A stretch of 43,694 nucleotides of DNA from Kordiimonadaceae bacterium UBA4441 (GCA_002390425.1 DGPL01000041.1:38636-82329), one strand, 5' to 3'; positions 1 through 9,965 are shown, numbered from the stretch's first letter. The notes: generated from the sequence alone by a model not told the origin. Made by a program: numbers and translations.

Positions 1-611
1 TCTTGAAGGGTATCGTCTGTAGTTTCTTGAGAAAGGGTGGCATCAAGTTGATCTTCATTTAAAACGTCTTCTTCATTTTCAAGAGTGATCTCATCTCTGC
101 CCGAAGCGATGGTGCGCATTAACTCTTCAATAGTTGGCTTGTCTTCGTCCAATTGAACATCTTTTGCTAAAATCCAACGCACGCCACCAAGAATAAAATT
201 AATGTTTTGATTATCATCACTGAAGGGAAGAAGTATACCTCGATATAGAGCTTTTTCACCTTCACGGTTTACAAACTCTGCCTCAAAGGCAATTGGGACC
301 CTGTTGGCCAGAACTTCTAAATAATGATCTGTCACACGACTTAACATAGAGCGGCGCGGCACCTCGGCTATAGGACGCCCAACAAGATCAACTTCCAGAT
401 CTTCTGTTAATCCATTTCCGATCACCTGAAAAATTGGGTTATCTTTCCCATTTCTCAGATCTAATAAAACAAGATTAGATTTGAATGCTTCAATTTCTTG
501 GCGCTGTAATCGTTTTAATGCGGGCAATCCGGATGAGCCGGCTATTTTTTCCCAACTTTCATAAAGACAAAAAGTTATTCTTCTTTCCTGATCTGTCTCT
601 TGTTCCGCGCT
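1..611 (-). CDS. PAS_5-type PAS domain protein, 3' end cut by window edge
   Basis: An open minus-strand frame runs from about 611 off the left edge. The translation contains blocks such as RLQRQEIEAF, LVLLDLRNG, FQVIGNGL and LPFSDD...FILGGVRW, which fit the alphaproteobacterial PAS_5 family (PF07310). The visible C-terminal part is acidic. These proteins are usually soluble, have no output domain, and their ligand is unknown. The start is a problem. An ATG at 615-613 lies just upstream but in another frame, and the PAS frame has a TGA at 614-612. In-frame ATG or GTG codons are absent; the first usable codon is TTG at 527-525, which would remove the conserved N-terminus. Deleting one A near 600 would join the ATG to the PAS frame. 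Family assignment is from recall of the motif pattern. Confidence 0.7.
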
Positions 612-718
612 CATATTCAAGTACCACTTCAGTTTTTTATTATAACAGATTGATTTTGATGGCAAAGTTTCCAATCAATCCTATGGCACGACTTTATCAT
701 TAACCATATTAATAAAAC

Positions 719-748
719 AACAACATATGATAACATGCTGTTTTTTTT
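719..748 (-). terminator. possible weak terminator downstream of the first NhaC gene
   Basis: Arms 719-726 and 735-742 pair over eight positions with one mismatch around an eight-base loop. A run of eight T follows on the plus strand, and a looser T-rich stretch follows on the minus strand. Only minus-strand genes flank it, so a terminator between NhaC and the PAS gene is the likelier use. A second small dyad (TCGTC/GACGA, 875-892) starts three bases after the NhaC stop. The rest of 612-894 shows nothing I recognise. Confidence 0.35.
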
Positions 749-894
749 GAGTTTTTTGAAATGTTGTCTTAAGGCCTTATTAGACGACTTTAAAAGGAAT
801 CGAAAAACGTTATATTGGGATGTGATAAAAGTTGTTCTTAAAGTAGTGCCTTAAGTTAAGCATTCATAAGAAAGTCGTCCATCAAAAGACGATT

Positions 895-2271
895 TTACAG
901 AATAAAAAGACCCGTGATTATATAAACGATAAATGTCAGACCGCCGCCGACTAAAGCATAAGGCAATTGTGTTTTTACATGATCAAGAAGATCACATCCC
1001 GCCGCTAATGAAGAAATGACGGTCGTATCTGAGATTGGCGAACAATGATCCCCAAACACACCTCCACCCAGTACGGCTGATATAACGAATGCAGGAGGAA
1101 GTCCTAGCATTTGAATTAACGGTACGCCAATAGGGATCATAAGAGCGAATGTTCCCCATGAAGTTCCAGTTGTGAACGCCATGAGTGAAGATGCTAAGAA
1201 TAACATTGGCACGATTAATATAAGAGGTAAATTCTCACTGGCTAACCCTGCGACGAAAGCCCCGGTTCCAAGATCACGAAGACTAGCACCTAAGGCGAGT
1301 GAGAGAAGCACAATAGTAACAAGCTGTATAAGTTCATTCATTCCTTTGAAGCCAATTTCTACTAATTTTATATGTGTGAATTGGCCACTGGATAACATCA
1401 TAGCATAAGCGACAAGGCAGGATAGAATGGTGGCATATAAAATAGATTGTGAGCCATCGCCGTTTCGAATAACGCCGTCGCCAGTCCAATACATAAAGGC
1501 AAAGATTAAACCGATTAAGGAAATAAGCGGAACGATCATATATCTGGCTTTGGTTCCTACAAACTCGGGTGCTTGTTCTTCCTCCGCTTTTTGTTGCATC
1601 GCTTTTTCATAATGTTTTAGTGGGCCATGAATTCTATCCGTCATAATCGTGAACAACACAATGATAAGCGCAATCCATGCATAAAAGTTATAGAAAATTG
1701 ACCCTACAAGCGCACCTTCCGCATTTTCAAGACCGGATTGTTGCATGTTTGCTAAAGCGACCGCACCCCACCCATTAAGAAGTAATAAAATACAAACCGG
1801 TGCACTGGTGCTATCAATCACATAAGCAAGCCGTTCACGGCTCATGCCGAATTTGTCGAAAATGCCTCGTGATAATATACCGGCCGTAATGACACTAAGA
1901 TTACTTTCAACAAAAAGCACGATACCAGTAAAGAAAGTGAGAAGACCCGCTTGTTTTTTTGTTCGCGTTACCCCTTTATTTATCATCATTTCAACGAGAG
2001 CAGAAACACCACCAGAGTGTCGCATATAGGCAATCAAGCAACCGATTACGAGAGAGAATATCAATACCCGAGTATTGCCCGGGCTTTCAAAGACGCTAAC
2101 GATGCGTTCTATTGTTTCAATAGGGGCAAAAATAGCTGTTGCACTAGAGGCATCAAAAAGTAAAAGAAGCTCTGCTGTAAAAATCCCTGCGAGCAAGGCC
2201 ATAATCACTTCTTTTCGCCAAATCACAACGCCAATTGCCACGACTTGCGGTAGGATAGTAAGCCAACCCAT
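895..2271 (-). CDS. NhaC-family Na+/H+ antiporter-like transporter
   Basis: A 458-residue polytopic inner-membrane protein with about ten or more hydrophobic segments. The C-terminal signature GDHCSPISDTTVISS followed by a DHVKTQLPYAL-type block marks the Na_H_antiporter/NhaC family (PF03553). Family members exchange Na+ for protons or for organic solutes, including the malate/lactate antiporter MleN, so the substrate cannot be set from sequence alone. The ATG at 2271 is preceded by a GAGGG ribosome-binding site. It lies downstream of a lipoprotein amidohydrolase on the same strand, separated by a strong terminator, so it is probably transcribed on its own. A paralogue with the same signature lies at 8442-9965 beside a second amidohydrolase. 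I infer uptake or export linked to amino-acid or peptide breakdown rather than plain pH homeostasis. Confidence 0.85.
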   Translation of the reverse strand: MGWLTILPQVVAIGVVIWRKEVIMALLAGIFTAELLLLFDASSATAIFAPIETIERIVSVFESPGNTRVLIFSLVIGCLIAYMRHSGGVSALVEMMINKGVTRTKKQAGLLTFFTGIVLFVESNLSVITAGILSRGIFDKFGMSRERLAYVIDSTSAPVCILLLLNGWGAVALANMQQSGLENAEGALVGSIFYNFYAWIALIIVLFTIMTDRIHGPLKHYEKAMQQKAEEEQAPEFVGTKARYMIVPLISLIGLIFAFMYWTGDGVIRNGDGSQSILYATILSCLVAYAMMLSSGQFTHIKLVEIGFKGMNELIQLVTIVLLSLALGASLRDLGTGAFVAGLASENLPLILIVPMLFLASSLMAFTTGTSWGTFALMIPIGVPLIQMLGLPPAFVISAVLGGGVFGDHCSPISDTTVISSLAAGCDLLDHVKTQLPYALVGGGLTFIVYIITGLFIL

Positions 2272-2350
2272 TTTTCCCTCATTTGTATATTTTAATTTTT
2301 TTAAGTATGCGAAGGATTACAGGTAAATGCAAGATAATAAAAGGTAAGAA

Positions 2351-2376
2351 AAAAGGCGGCATAAAAGCCGCCTTTT
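2351..2376 (-). terminator. intrinsic terminator of the YtcJ-like amidohydrolase gene
   Basis: A perfect 10-bp stem (AAAAGGCGGC / GCCGCCTTTT) with a six-base loop lies 20 bases downstream of the amidohydrolase stop codon. On the minus strand it runs into TTTTTTCTT, so it reads as a classical Rho-independent terminator. It separates the amidohydrolase from NhaC. Confidence 0.85.
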
Positions 2377-2396
2377 AAAATAAAAATTAATGTTGT

Positions 2397-4220
2397 TTAA
2401 TTTTCAACACGCTCATAAACAACATTTCCATCGACCATGGTTAGGTCGATTTCCATATTGATCAAATCGGCTGGCTGTATATTAAACAGATTACGGTCAA
2501 TAATTACCATATCTGCAAGTTTACCAACTTTGAGTGAACCTCTCACATCACCTTCAAATGTGGCGTTGGCGCCATTGATTGTGTAGGCGACGATACTATC
2601 AGCAAGACTGATTTTCTCTTGAGGGTTCCATCCTCCTTCTGGGGTGCCTTGTAATGTTGTGCGATTAACGGCTGCATTTAAAAGATATTTCGGATGATTA
2701 TAGTATTCAGCCGCATTGGTTCCTGGCCAGTCTGAACCAAACACAAGTGTTGACCCATTGGAAAGGAGCGAATTAAAAGCATATGCCCCCTTGGAGCGTT
2801 CAACACCAATACGTTCTTCCATCCAGCGCATATCGTCTGATAAATGATAAGGATTAATTTCCGCTATGACACCTAATTGATTAAAGCGCGGGAAATCGGA
2901 AGGGCGCACTACTTGGTTATGAATGACGCGATATCCCTCTAAAGACCCACCAACATCATTTTGTAGGCGTTCGTAAGTGTCCAGCATCAATGATACACCT
3001 TTGGTTCCAATAGCGTGAACATTTGCTTTAAAACCGCCTTTATTAGCTTCAAGCAGATAGGCGTACATTTTATCCATATTTTCTGTTTCATATTCAGGGT
3101 GATCGCTTGTGTGATGGCGATAGCGGCCGGAATAATCTGGACGGTCCGTATAGGGCTCAAAGAAAAGCGCGCTATGGTTACCCATAATGCCGTCGATATA
3201 TCCTTTGTAAGCACCCCATCGTAAATAATGGTCTTTCAGACGAGTTACTGGATGTGTGCCCATTTTAATGCCCGCGTCGTTAAATTCTTTTGCGCGGGCT
3301 AAGTCAGCGCGCATCCAAATTCGTGTTGTAAGTTCGCCGGCTTCTTGAAGCTCCGTATAATATTCTGGATAGTTTCCATGGGTAATATCATGGACATCTA
3401 CGATCCCGTTTTCACGCATACGTTTAAGTGTAGAACGTATTTCGTTTAAAATTCTTTCATGCGATTTGGGTGTAATAACAGCACGAATTCTTTCAATCGC
3501 AGGGGACCCTTTTTCGATGAGGCCTGTCGGCGATCCATCTTCGTTGGTTGCCATGCCCTCTAATATTTCATTTTCTAAGCCAGCAGCGCGCAATGCTGCC
3601 GTATTGGCAAGGTGAAGTTCTGCGGGACGTTCGAAACTTGATACAAATACAGGCGTATTTGGTGTTAGATCATCAATAGTGGAACGGTTTGGTTTCCAGC
3701 GACCGGTGAAGTTGGCTCCGGCACCTGCATCAACCGCAGCTTCACCAGCTCCCCATGCCTCATAAGCTCCCCATAGACCACGCGTGATCCACTCTCCTTC
3801 TGGGATATTGGGTAAAATGCGTTCTATTTCAGCACGAAGAGCAGCGTCATCAGCGACTTTCAGTAAATTGGCATCATTAAGCTGTGCGCCCGCACCATTT
3901 AAATGCGAATGCCCGTCTACAAAACCTGGCATTAACATCCGGCCTTTAAGATCAATGACGCGCGTATTATCCCCGATATAGGCATCTGCTTCAGCATCAT
4001 CATTAAAAATAGCGACAATTTCATTGCCTTTAACGGCAACACCTTTGGCCCAAGGATGGCTTTCTTCAACGGTATAGACATCTCCTCCTTTAAAGACGAC
4101 ATCTGCTACATTGGAATTCATTGCGTTCTGTGTTTCATCGGCGGCTTGTTCTGCGCATGCACTCAGTAAAAGTCCAATAACAGCTAAGCCAAGAAACCCC
4201 GACTTCTTCGCTAATTTCAT
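2397..4220 (-). CDS. YtcJ-like amidohydrolase lipoprotein
   Basis: A 607-residue protein. The N-terminus has a lipoprotein signal with lipobox LLSAC (Cys22), so it should be anchored in the outer or inner membrane, facing the periplasm. The body matches the Amidohydro_3 (PF07969) YtcJ-like group. VFKGGDVYTVEE opens the N-terminal beta domain, GFVDGHSHLNGAG carries the HxH metal ligands, and HAIGTKG, HNQVV and GSDWPG carry further metal-site residues. GKLADMVIIDRN closes the composite domain. Such enzymes hydrolyse amide or cyclic amide bonds; the substrate is unknown. I chose ATG 4220 over an upstream start at 4304 because GGAGGAAC precedes it and the signal peptide starts there. It is divergent from a FAD oxidoreductase, sharing a 120-bp intergenic region, which suggests a related pathway. 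Confidence 0.88.
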   Translation of the reverse strand: MKLAKKSGFLGLAVIGLLLSACAEQAADETQNAMNSNVADVVFKGGDVYTVEESHPWAKGVAVKGNEIVAIFNDDAEADAYIGDNTRVIDLKGRMLMPGFVDGHSHLNGAGAQLNDANLLKVADDAALRAEIERILPNIPEGEWITRGLWGAYEAWGAGEAAVDAGAGANFTGRWKPNRSTIDDLTPNTPVFVSSFERPAELHLANTAALRAAGLENEILEGMATNEDGSPTGLIEKGSPAIERIRAVITPKSHERILNEIRSTLKRMRENGIVDVHDITHGNYPEYYTELQEAGELTTRIWMRADLARAKEFNDAGIKMGTHPVTRLKDHYLRWGAYKGYIDGIMGNHSALFFEPYTDRPDYSGRYRHHTSDHPEYETENMDKMYAYLLEANKGGFKANVHAIGTKGVSLMLDTYERLQNDVGGSLEGYRVIHNQVVRPSDFPRFNQLGVIAEINPYHLSDDMRWMEERIGVERSKGAYAFNSLLSNGSTLVFGSDWPGTNAAEYYNHPKYLLNAAVNRTTLQGTPEGGWNPQEKISLADSIVAYTINGANATFEGDVRGSLKVGKLADMVIIDRNLFNIQPADLINMEIDLTMVDGNVVYERVEN

Positions 4221-4340
4221 TTGTTCCTCCCATTTGCACTTTTTAAAAATAGCACTTTTATCATGTACTATTATAATATAATTTGCAAAAAGACTATCAT
4301 ACAACAGTACTTAGAAAGTGTGTTTCGTATAGAGGATAAA

Positions 4341-5657
4341 ATGGATAAACCTTATTCGCGCACCAGTGAAAAAAACGAATATATTGACAGTTATTATTCG
4401 AGAACGCTGGATGATAAATGCGACTTTGACCAATTAAGAAATGACGTCAAGACGTCAGTATGTGTTATCGGCGGTGGTATGGCGGGCGTCGCCACGGCCC
4501 ACAGTTTGGTTGAAAAAGGTGAGAAACCAGTCCTTATAGAAGCAAACCGCATTGGTTGGGGCGCGTCAGGTCGAAATGGTGGTTTCGTCAGTTCTGGCTT
4601 TTCTAAAGGACCATGGGAAGTCGCCAATATGGTCGGTGAAAGTCATGCGAGAGAACTTTATCAACTGACGAATGCCGCCTTAGATAGCATAAACCGCCGC
4701 ATGGGGAATGAACGAGAGAGCTTAATCGATGACCCGCATGGACATTTCGAAGTGTCATGGTTTAATGAACCTGGTAAAGTTGAAAAGCAAGTTGAATCCA
4801 TGAATGATTTGATGGGTGTGCACTATGAATTTTGGCCAAAAGACAAGTTTCGCGAATATTATCATTCGAACCATTATCATGATGCCTATTTAAAACCGCA
4901 AGCCTTGCAGCTGCATTCTTTAAATTATGTAAGACATTCCGCAAGAGAGGCTGAAAAAGCTGGCGCGCAAATTTTTGAGAAAACACCGGCAATCGAAATT
5001 AAGAAAACCCAAAATGGATGGAAAATCATCACAGATAAAGGGTCGGTAACGGCGGATCAAATCGTCATGTGTTGTAGCGCTTATATCGGCGGATTGAATT
5101 TTAGGTTGTCTAACGCAACTTTACCAGTGGCAACATATGTGATGTTGACAGAACCACTTGGTGATCGGCTTAAAGAGGCGATTAAAGGAAAATGGGGGGT
5201 AAGTGACAACAGGGTTTCGTCAAATTATTACCGAACAGTCAAGGATAACAGTCTTTTTTGGGGCGGTCGGGTTTCCATGTTTAATCCGCAAGGTAAAAAG
5301 CTTGAGCGTATAATGATGAAAGACTTGCTTGTGGTATATCCGCAACTTAAAGGCATAAAAGCGAATGTCGCATGGGGTGGGTTTATGGGCTATCCCGCTC
5401 ATAAGATGCCACAAATCGGTGAACTTGAACCAGGATTCTGGTATGCGCAGGGTTTTGGGGGTTCAGGTATGACAGCAACAGTGGCTGGCGGCGAAGTGGT
5501 GGCTGATGCGATTATTAACAATGATGAAAGATATAAGCTTTTTGAACCATTCGGCCTTCAATATGCAGGAAAGCCGTTTGGCCCTATCGTGGCGCAAACG
5601 GCTTATTGGTTATTTCAGCTTCAAGACGCTTATAAAGAATGGCGCCTTAATCGATAA
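4341..5657 (+). CDS. FAD-dependent oxidoreductase, DAO/PuuB-like
   Basis: A 439-residue flavoprotein of the D-amino-acid oxidase superfamily (PF01266). VCVIGGGMAG (glycine motif at residues 44-49) is the ADP-binding Rossmann fold, followed by an acidic strand end and WGASGRNGGFVSSG, typical of the gamma-glutamylputrescine oxidase (PuuB)-like branch. YAQGFGGSGMTATVAGG near the C-terminus closes the FAD site. Enzymes of this branch oxidise primary or secondary amines or amino acids and release ammonia or an amine plus H2O2. The ATG at 4341 has AGAGGATAAA directly upstream; an earlier in-frame TTG at 4221 would add an unrelated leader and overlap the divergent amidohydrolase promoter. No signal peptide is seen, so it is cytoplasmic. 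The context suggests oxidation of amines or amino acids freed by the neighbouring hydrolases (inference). Confidence 0.85.
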   Translation: MDKPYSRTSEKNEYIDSYYSRTLDDKCDFDQLRNDVKTSVCVIGGGMAGVATAHSLVEKGEKPVLIEANRIGWGASGRNGGFVSSGFSKGPWEVANMVGESHARELYQLTNAALDSINRRMGNERESLIDDPHGHFEVSWFNEPGKVEKQVESMNDLMGVHYEFWPKDKFREYYHSNHYHDAYLKPQALQLHSLNYVRHSAREAEKAGAQIFEKTPAIEIKKTQNGWKIITDKGSVTADQIVMCCSAYIGGLNFRLSNATLPVATYVMLTEPLGDRLKEAIKGKWGVSDNRVSSNYYRTVKDNSLFWGGRVSMFNPQGKKLERIMMKDLLVVYPQLKGIKANVAWGGFMGYPAHKMPQIGELEPGFWYAQGFGGSGMTATVAGGEVVADAIINNDERYKLFEPFGLQYAGKPFGPIVAQTAYWLFQLQDAYKEWRLNR

Positions 5658-5664
5658 AGTTGGC

Positions 5665-6777
5665 TTAACGTGATACAAATTTGTATGACGCGCGCTCCAT
5701 GTCTTTGATATTACCGAATGTTCGTTCAGGGGACAAATGTTCCTCAAGGAACTTATAAATATCATACCTGGCTTGTCGTGCGATAGGATGATCCATTCTT
5801 GCGAAGTTGTGCCCGCCCGGAATATCTTCAAATTCTTTATAAGTAAATTCCTTGCCGTCCGCTTTTAATGATTTTATTAAATGACGAATTTCTAGAATAT
5901 TGACATCATCATCGTTGGTATTACCATATACCATCAATGGCGTTTCCAGCTTATGGGTGTTCCAAGCAGGTGACCGTTTGATATATTCCTCATGGTTTTC
6001 AAAGGCGCTTTCACCAAGATGATAGTCTGTTTCATAAAGTTCGCGATATCCTTGGGTTTTATACCCCATTCGGGCAATCAGATCACTTACAGGAACATCG
6101 GCAAAGCCAACTTTATAAGCATCTGGAAAGTTGAATAAGTTAAGCAGTGTGATCATACCACCGTGACTATGGCCCATAATGCCAACGCGGTTTTGATCAA
6201 CGACGCTATAATTTTCCACCATATAATCGCGTGCTGCTTTTACGTCGTCCACTTCTTTGCCACCATAATCGATGCTTTCATAAAAGCGTTTACCGTAACC
6301 GGTTGAGCCACGATAGTCAGGCGCAATGATGATATATTGCTGTGCGATGAGCTCGCGATAAAGCTGGCCATTTTCCACATCAAAGTTGGCGTGTACCCCT
6401 TGGTGAGGGAAAACAAGTAATGGATATTTCTTACTTGGGTCAATATCTTTTGGGAAAAACACATAGGCGCTTAACTTTAATGGATTTGTTAAAGAGAGAG
6501 GGTTTTGTTCACCATCACCGGAAAAATCATGGTCTTTACCAAGTGGGGGCCCTGTAAACCGGACCTTTTCAATAATAGCAACTTCTCCCATAATGTTGTG
6601 CATCATTATATCTTTAAGCCCCTTGTTTACCCGATCAAAAGAGTGTCGCATATCGCTAAGTCGCTCTTTGAGGTCGGCAATTTCCGCTTTTAATTCATCG
6701 GTATCGTCTGCTTGTGCCATAGAGATTGACGTCATGACGGCAATGGCAAAGATACTAATTCTTTTTAATAGTTTCAT
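5665..6777 (-). CDS. secreted alpha/beta hydrolase, prolyl oligopeptidase (S9)-like
   Basis: A 370-residue protein with a Sec signal peptide (cleavage likely after MAQA, residues 20-23). A short predicted coiled coil (about 25-60) follows, then an S9-type catalytic domain. The nucleophile is Ser204 in GHSHGG. The acid is around Asp290 in the GNTNDDD stretch and the histidine is His323 in GGHNF. It lacks the N-terminal beta-propeller of full S9 peptidases, so it is a short-form dipeptidyl-peptidase-like hydrolase or esterase, acting in the periplasm. The ATG at 6777 has GGGGA upstream. It sits four bases after the stop of the D-aminoacylase gene on the same strand, so the two should be co-transcribed. 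This supports a role in cutting peptides or acylated amino acids. Confidence 0.85.
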   Translation of the reverse strand: MKLLKRISIFAIAVMTSISMAQADDTDELKAEIADLKERLSDMRHSFDRVNKGLKDIMMHNIMGEVAIIEKVRFTGPPLGKDHDFSGDGEQNPLSLTNPLKLSAYVFFPKDIDPSKKYPLLVFPHQGVHANFDVENGQLYRELIAQQYIIIAPDYRGSTGYGKRFYESIDYGGKEVDDVKAARDYMVENYSVVDQNRVGIMGHSHGGMITLLNLFNFPDAYKVGFADVPVSDLIARMGYKTQGYRELYETDYHLGESAFENHEEYIKRSPAWNTHKLETPLMVYGNTNDDDVNILEIRHLIKSLKADGKEFTYKEFEDIPGGHNFARMDHPIARQARYDIYKFLEEHLSPERTFGNIKDMERASYKFVSR

Positions 6778-6781
6778 TTGA

Positions 6782-8365
6782 TTAGTCCCCTTTTGTTTTT
6801 CTTAAGATACGACCATTTATCCGGCTATCGGAACCGGCCGTTGTATCGGTAATCATGCCATTAACAATAACAGCGTCAAAACCAGTAGGTTCAGCATAGA
6901 CATCTGTCCAATCTGTCCCGGGCCTAACATTTTCAAGGTCCATAACAACAATATCCGCTGCCATTCCTTCTTTAAGGCGACCACGGGTCTGGATATCAAA
7001 GATATCCGCCGTTTGGCCGGTCATTTTGTTAATGGCCAACTCAAGTGACATGACTTTATCACGGACAACATATTCATAGAGCACTTTTGGAAAAGATCCA
7101 AAAGAACGCGGATGGCGCATGGTTGGGCTGCCGTCCGTTGAAATAGAAACGTCCTCGGCGGTGATAAATGCATCTTGAGTTTCTTTTGTCATAATGAAAT
7201 GCGCGGTGGATGGCCCATTATGGCCATAATCCATAATGATATCTTCTGGGTCTTTGCCTGTAATTTCGGATATTTCAGCAACCGTTTTCCCAGAGTATTC
7301 CCCTGAAGATACCAGTATCGCTCCCGGGCCATTACGCCGTTTAATCTTTGCCGTCAGAAACTCTTTAAATTCTGCACGGCGCTTGGCAACCGCATCATTA
7401 AATTCAAATTCACGCTTTGCCCATTCCGGGTAAAGGTAACTCATATCACCGAAACTGGCGAGATAGGGATAAACATCTGCCGTAATTTTGACGCCATTTG
7501 CGCGGGCTTCTCGAATTTGCCTTAAGACAGCTTCGCCTTGTTCGCGGGTTTTTCCGTAGACAACTTTTACATGGGAAGCATTGACGCGGGCATAATGACC
7601 TTGCCTTATTAATTCTGCAATTGATTCATGTACCTTATCATCATCTTCATTTCTGACATGGCTTGATATCACACCGTCATGAGCACCAACCACTTTGGCA
7701 AGTCCAAACATTTCTTCATCATCCGCGTAGCGTCCAGGAACATATTCAAGCCCGGTGCCAAGGCCGTAAGCGCCCGCTTTCATTGCTTTTTCAAGAAGTT
7801 CTTCCATTGCGGCTTGCTCTTCTGGGGTAATTTTATCTTTTTCACCGCCTCCTGATAGGTATCGGATAGCACCGTGACCTACGAGAGTAGCAACATTGGG
7901 GCCTGATTTTTGTCTGTCTATTTCATAAAGGAAATCTTCAAATGAAACGGCATCATCATAACCTGGGTTTCCCCCGTCTTGACCAAGCATTACGGTTGTC
8001 ACGCCTTGTCGCAGAAAACTCCTTAAGTGATCATTGTTTTCCTGAAGGGGGTCACCGTGCGCATGGGCATCGATAAAACCGGGTGAAACAATGCGCCCTG
8101 TGGCATCAATGGTTTCAAGAGCATTAATGTTTGAGGCATCCGTTTCCCCAATATAGTCTATTTCATCACCACTCACCAATATATCAGCCATAAATGCAGG
8201 ATCACCTGTACCGTCCACAATGGTACCGCCACTGATAAGTAAGTCATACGTTATATTATAATCCGGCCCAGCTATGACATCAGAATTTGACGCTTGATCT
8301 TCCGGCGCACAGGCAGCAAGTACGAGCACGCTTAAGTAGGCAATAACTTTTGTTCTTAATTTCAT
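6782..8365 (-). CDS. N-acyl-D-amino-acid deacylase family lipoprotein
   Basis: A 527-residue metal-dependent hydrolase with a lipobox LVLAAC (Cys19), so a periplasm-facing lipoprotein. Features follow D-aminoacylases in order: GGTIVDGTGDPAF, GFIDAHAHGDP (metal HxH), a GQDGGNPGYD loop, GTGLEYVPGRYA, SSHVRNEDD, NASHVKVVYG, TADVYPY and STDGSP (Asp ligand). GRLKEGMAADIVVMD ends the beta-sandwich. The family removes acyl groups from N-acyl-D-amino acids or splits related D-configured amides, releasing free D-amino acids. GGGAGAT precedes ATG 8365. It is the first gene of a two-gene unit with the S9-like hydrolase, and is divergent from an NhaC-family transporter. Substrate specificity is not certain; dihydroorotase-like or carbamoyl-amide activity remains possible. 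Confidence 0.88.
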   Translation of the reverse strand: MKLRTKVIAYLSVLVLAACAPEDQASNSDVIAGPDYNITYDLLISGGTIVDGTGDPAFMADILVSGDEIDYIGETDASNINALETIDATGRIVSPGFIDAHAHGDPLQENNDHLRSFLRQGVTTVMLGQDGGNPGYDDAVSFEDFLYEIDRQKSGPNVATLVGHGAIRYLSGGGEKDKITPEEQAAMEELLEKAMKAGAYGLGTGLEYVPGRYADDEEMFGLAKVVGAHDGVISSHVRNEDDDKVHESIAELIRQGHYARVNASHVKVVYGKTREQGEAVLRQIREARANGVKITADVYPYLASFGDMSYLYPEWAKREFEFNDAVAKRRAEFKEFLTAKIKRRNGPGAILVSSGEYSGKTVAEISEITGKDPEDIIMDYGHNGPSTAHFIMTKETQDAFITAEDVSISTDGSPTMRHPRSFGSFPKVLYEYVVRDKVMSLELAINKMTGQTADIFDIQTRGRLKEGMAADIVVMDLENVRPGTDWTDVYAEPTGFDAVIVNGMITDTTAGSDSRINGRILRKTKGD

Positions 8366-8441
8366 GATGATATCTCCCGCATTTTTATTCTTTCTAAAAA
8401 TATATATTCAGCTACTATAAGCAAAAATAATAAGGAGGGAA

Positions 8442-9965
8442 GTGTTGGAAGCAACAGATTATGGATTTATTTCCATTATTCCAATCATATTGACATTAGG
8501 GATTGCGGTTTGGGCCCAAAATGTAATCATTGGTTTGTTCATTGGCGTTTTCTCAGGTGTGATCATTTTGAACGGGTTTAATCCGGTAATGACCCTCAGC
8601 ATTATGGTGTCCGATTATTTTGTACCGCAAATGTTATCCCCCAGTCAGGCCGGGATATTAGTATTGATGTGCTTTATTGGAGGCTTGGTAGCTCTTATGG
8701 AGCGATCAGGGGGAGCCGTTGCCTTTGCGACAACAATGACCCATGTCATTACCAGTCGTTTTAAAGCACAAATTGCGACGTGGATGACAGGGATTATGAT
8801 TTTTTTCTCTGATCTTGGCACTCCATTAATAGTCGGTCCCATATATCGTCCTATTACGGATAAACTTAAAATCTCTCGTGTGAAGCTTGCTTGGATTGTG
8901 GATACCACCGCATCGCCTGTGGCGGTCCTTATCCCTTTTATCGGATGGGGCGTTTATTCTATGGGGCTAATTGAAAAGGAATATCTTGAAATTGGCCGTG
9001 TTGAGAATAGCTTTGATGCCTATATGTCGGCGATCCCGTTTCAATTTTATTCCCTCTTTGCCATTATTATGGTGCCCCTTGTTGCCATATCAGGTTATGA
9101 ATTTGGACCAATGGCCCGCGCGGAAAAACGGGCTCAAGAAGGAAAAGGGCTCGTTGATGATAGTGGAATGGAAATATCAGATACCATTTCACATCCCAAT
9201 GCGAAGGCTATTTTTGTTTGGTTGCCGCTTCTCGTGATGGTAAGCGTCATGTTTTTCTTGCTTGTGCCCCTTGGGTTCCCACTTAATTCTGTGCCATCAC
9301 TTGCCTTTCGAGGCGCTCTTTCAAGTGCTTACTTCTTTTCCGCTATGACTTTGATTGCTTTGCTGCTCACTTATGGCGTAAAAAGTTTTAAGGAAAGCAT
9401 TACAATTTACCTTGGCGGCATTAGTAAAATGACGAGCGTTCTGATAATTCTTGTCCTCGCGTGGTCTTTAAGTTCCGTGGGTAAAAATTTAGGTACGGCT
9501 CAATTTATAATTTCGCTTGCTGAAGGTAATTTTGCACCGTTCCTTGTGCCAATGATTGCTTTTTTATTCGGGGCGATTATGTCCTTTGCAACGGGGTCAA
9601 GTTGGGGCACATATGCGATTATGATGCCTTTGATCATTGCGGTGGCAGATGCTCTCGGCGCCCCAATGCATGTGTCGATAGGCGCGGTTCTTTCAGGTGG
9701 TATGTTTGGTGACCACTGTTCACCGATTTCCGATACTACAATTCTTTCAGCATCCGGTGCAGGATGTAGCCAATTTGATCATGTTAGAACACAATTGCCA
9801 TATGAGATGCTCAATGGGTCGATATGTGTGATTTCTTATATCACTGCGGGACTTACTGAAAGTAGTTTTGTTTTTATTCCGGGTATGTTGTTGTTGGGAT
9901 TAAGCCTTTATATGATGAATAAAATTGCTGGCGTTAAAATTTATAATACGAGTTCGGTAGAATAA
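8442..9965 (+). CDS. second NhaC-family transporter
   Basis: A 507-residue polytopic membrane protein of PF03553. The family signature GDHCSPISDTTILSAS and a following DHVRTQLPYEM block closely match the paralogue at 895-2271, and SSWGTYAIMMP precedes it. Start choice is unusual. GTG 8442 and TTG 8445 are adjacent in-frame candidates after AAGGAGGG (8432-8439); the TTG has the more normal spacing, the GTG only two bases. It is divergent from the D-aminoacylase gene and is followed after one base by an ATG leading into a GNAT gene, so transporter and acetyltransferase probably form one transcript. I infer cation-coupled movement of an amino acid or its derivative; plain Na+/H+ exchange is the alternative. 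Confidence 0.87.
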   Translation: MLEATDYGFISIIPIILTLGIAVWAQNVIIGLFIGVFSGVIILNGFNPVMTLSIMVSDYFVPQMLSPSQAGILVLMCFIGGLVALMERSGGAVAFATTMTHVITSRFKAQIATWMTGIMIFFSDLGTPLIVGPIYRPITDKLKISRVKLAWIVDTTASPVAVLIPFIGWGVYSMGLIEKEYLEIGRVENSFDAYMSAIPFQFYSLFAIIMVPLVAISGYEFGPMARAEKRAQEGKGLVDDSGMEISDTISHPNAKAIFVWLPLLVMVSVMFFLLVPLGFPLNSVPSLAFRGALSSAYFFSAMTLIALLLTYGVKSFKESITIYLGGISKMTSVLIILVLAWSLSSVGKNLGTAQFIISLAEGNFAPFLVPMIAFLFGAIMSFATGSSWGTYAIMMPLIIAVADALGAPMHVSIGAVLSGGMFGDHCSPISDTTILSASGAGCSQFDHVRTQLPYEMLNGSICVISYITAGLTESSFVFIPGMLLLGLSLYMMNKIAGVKIYNTSSVE

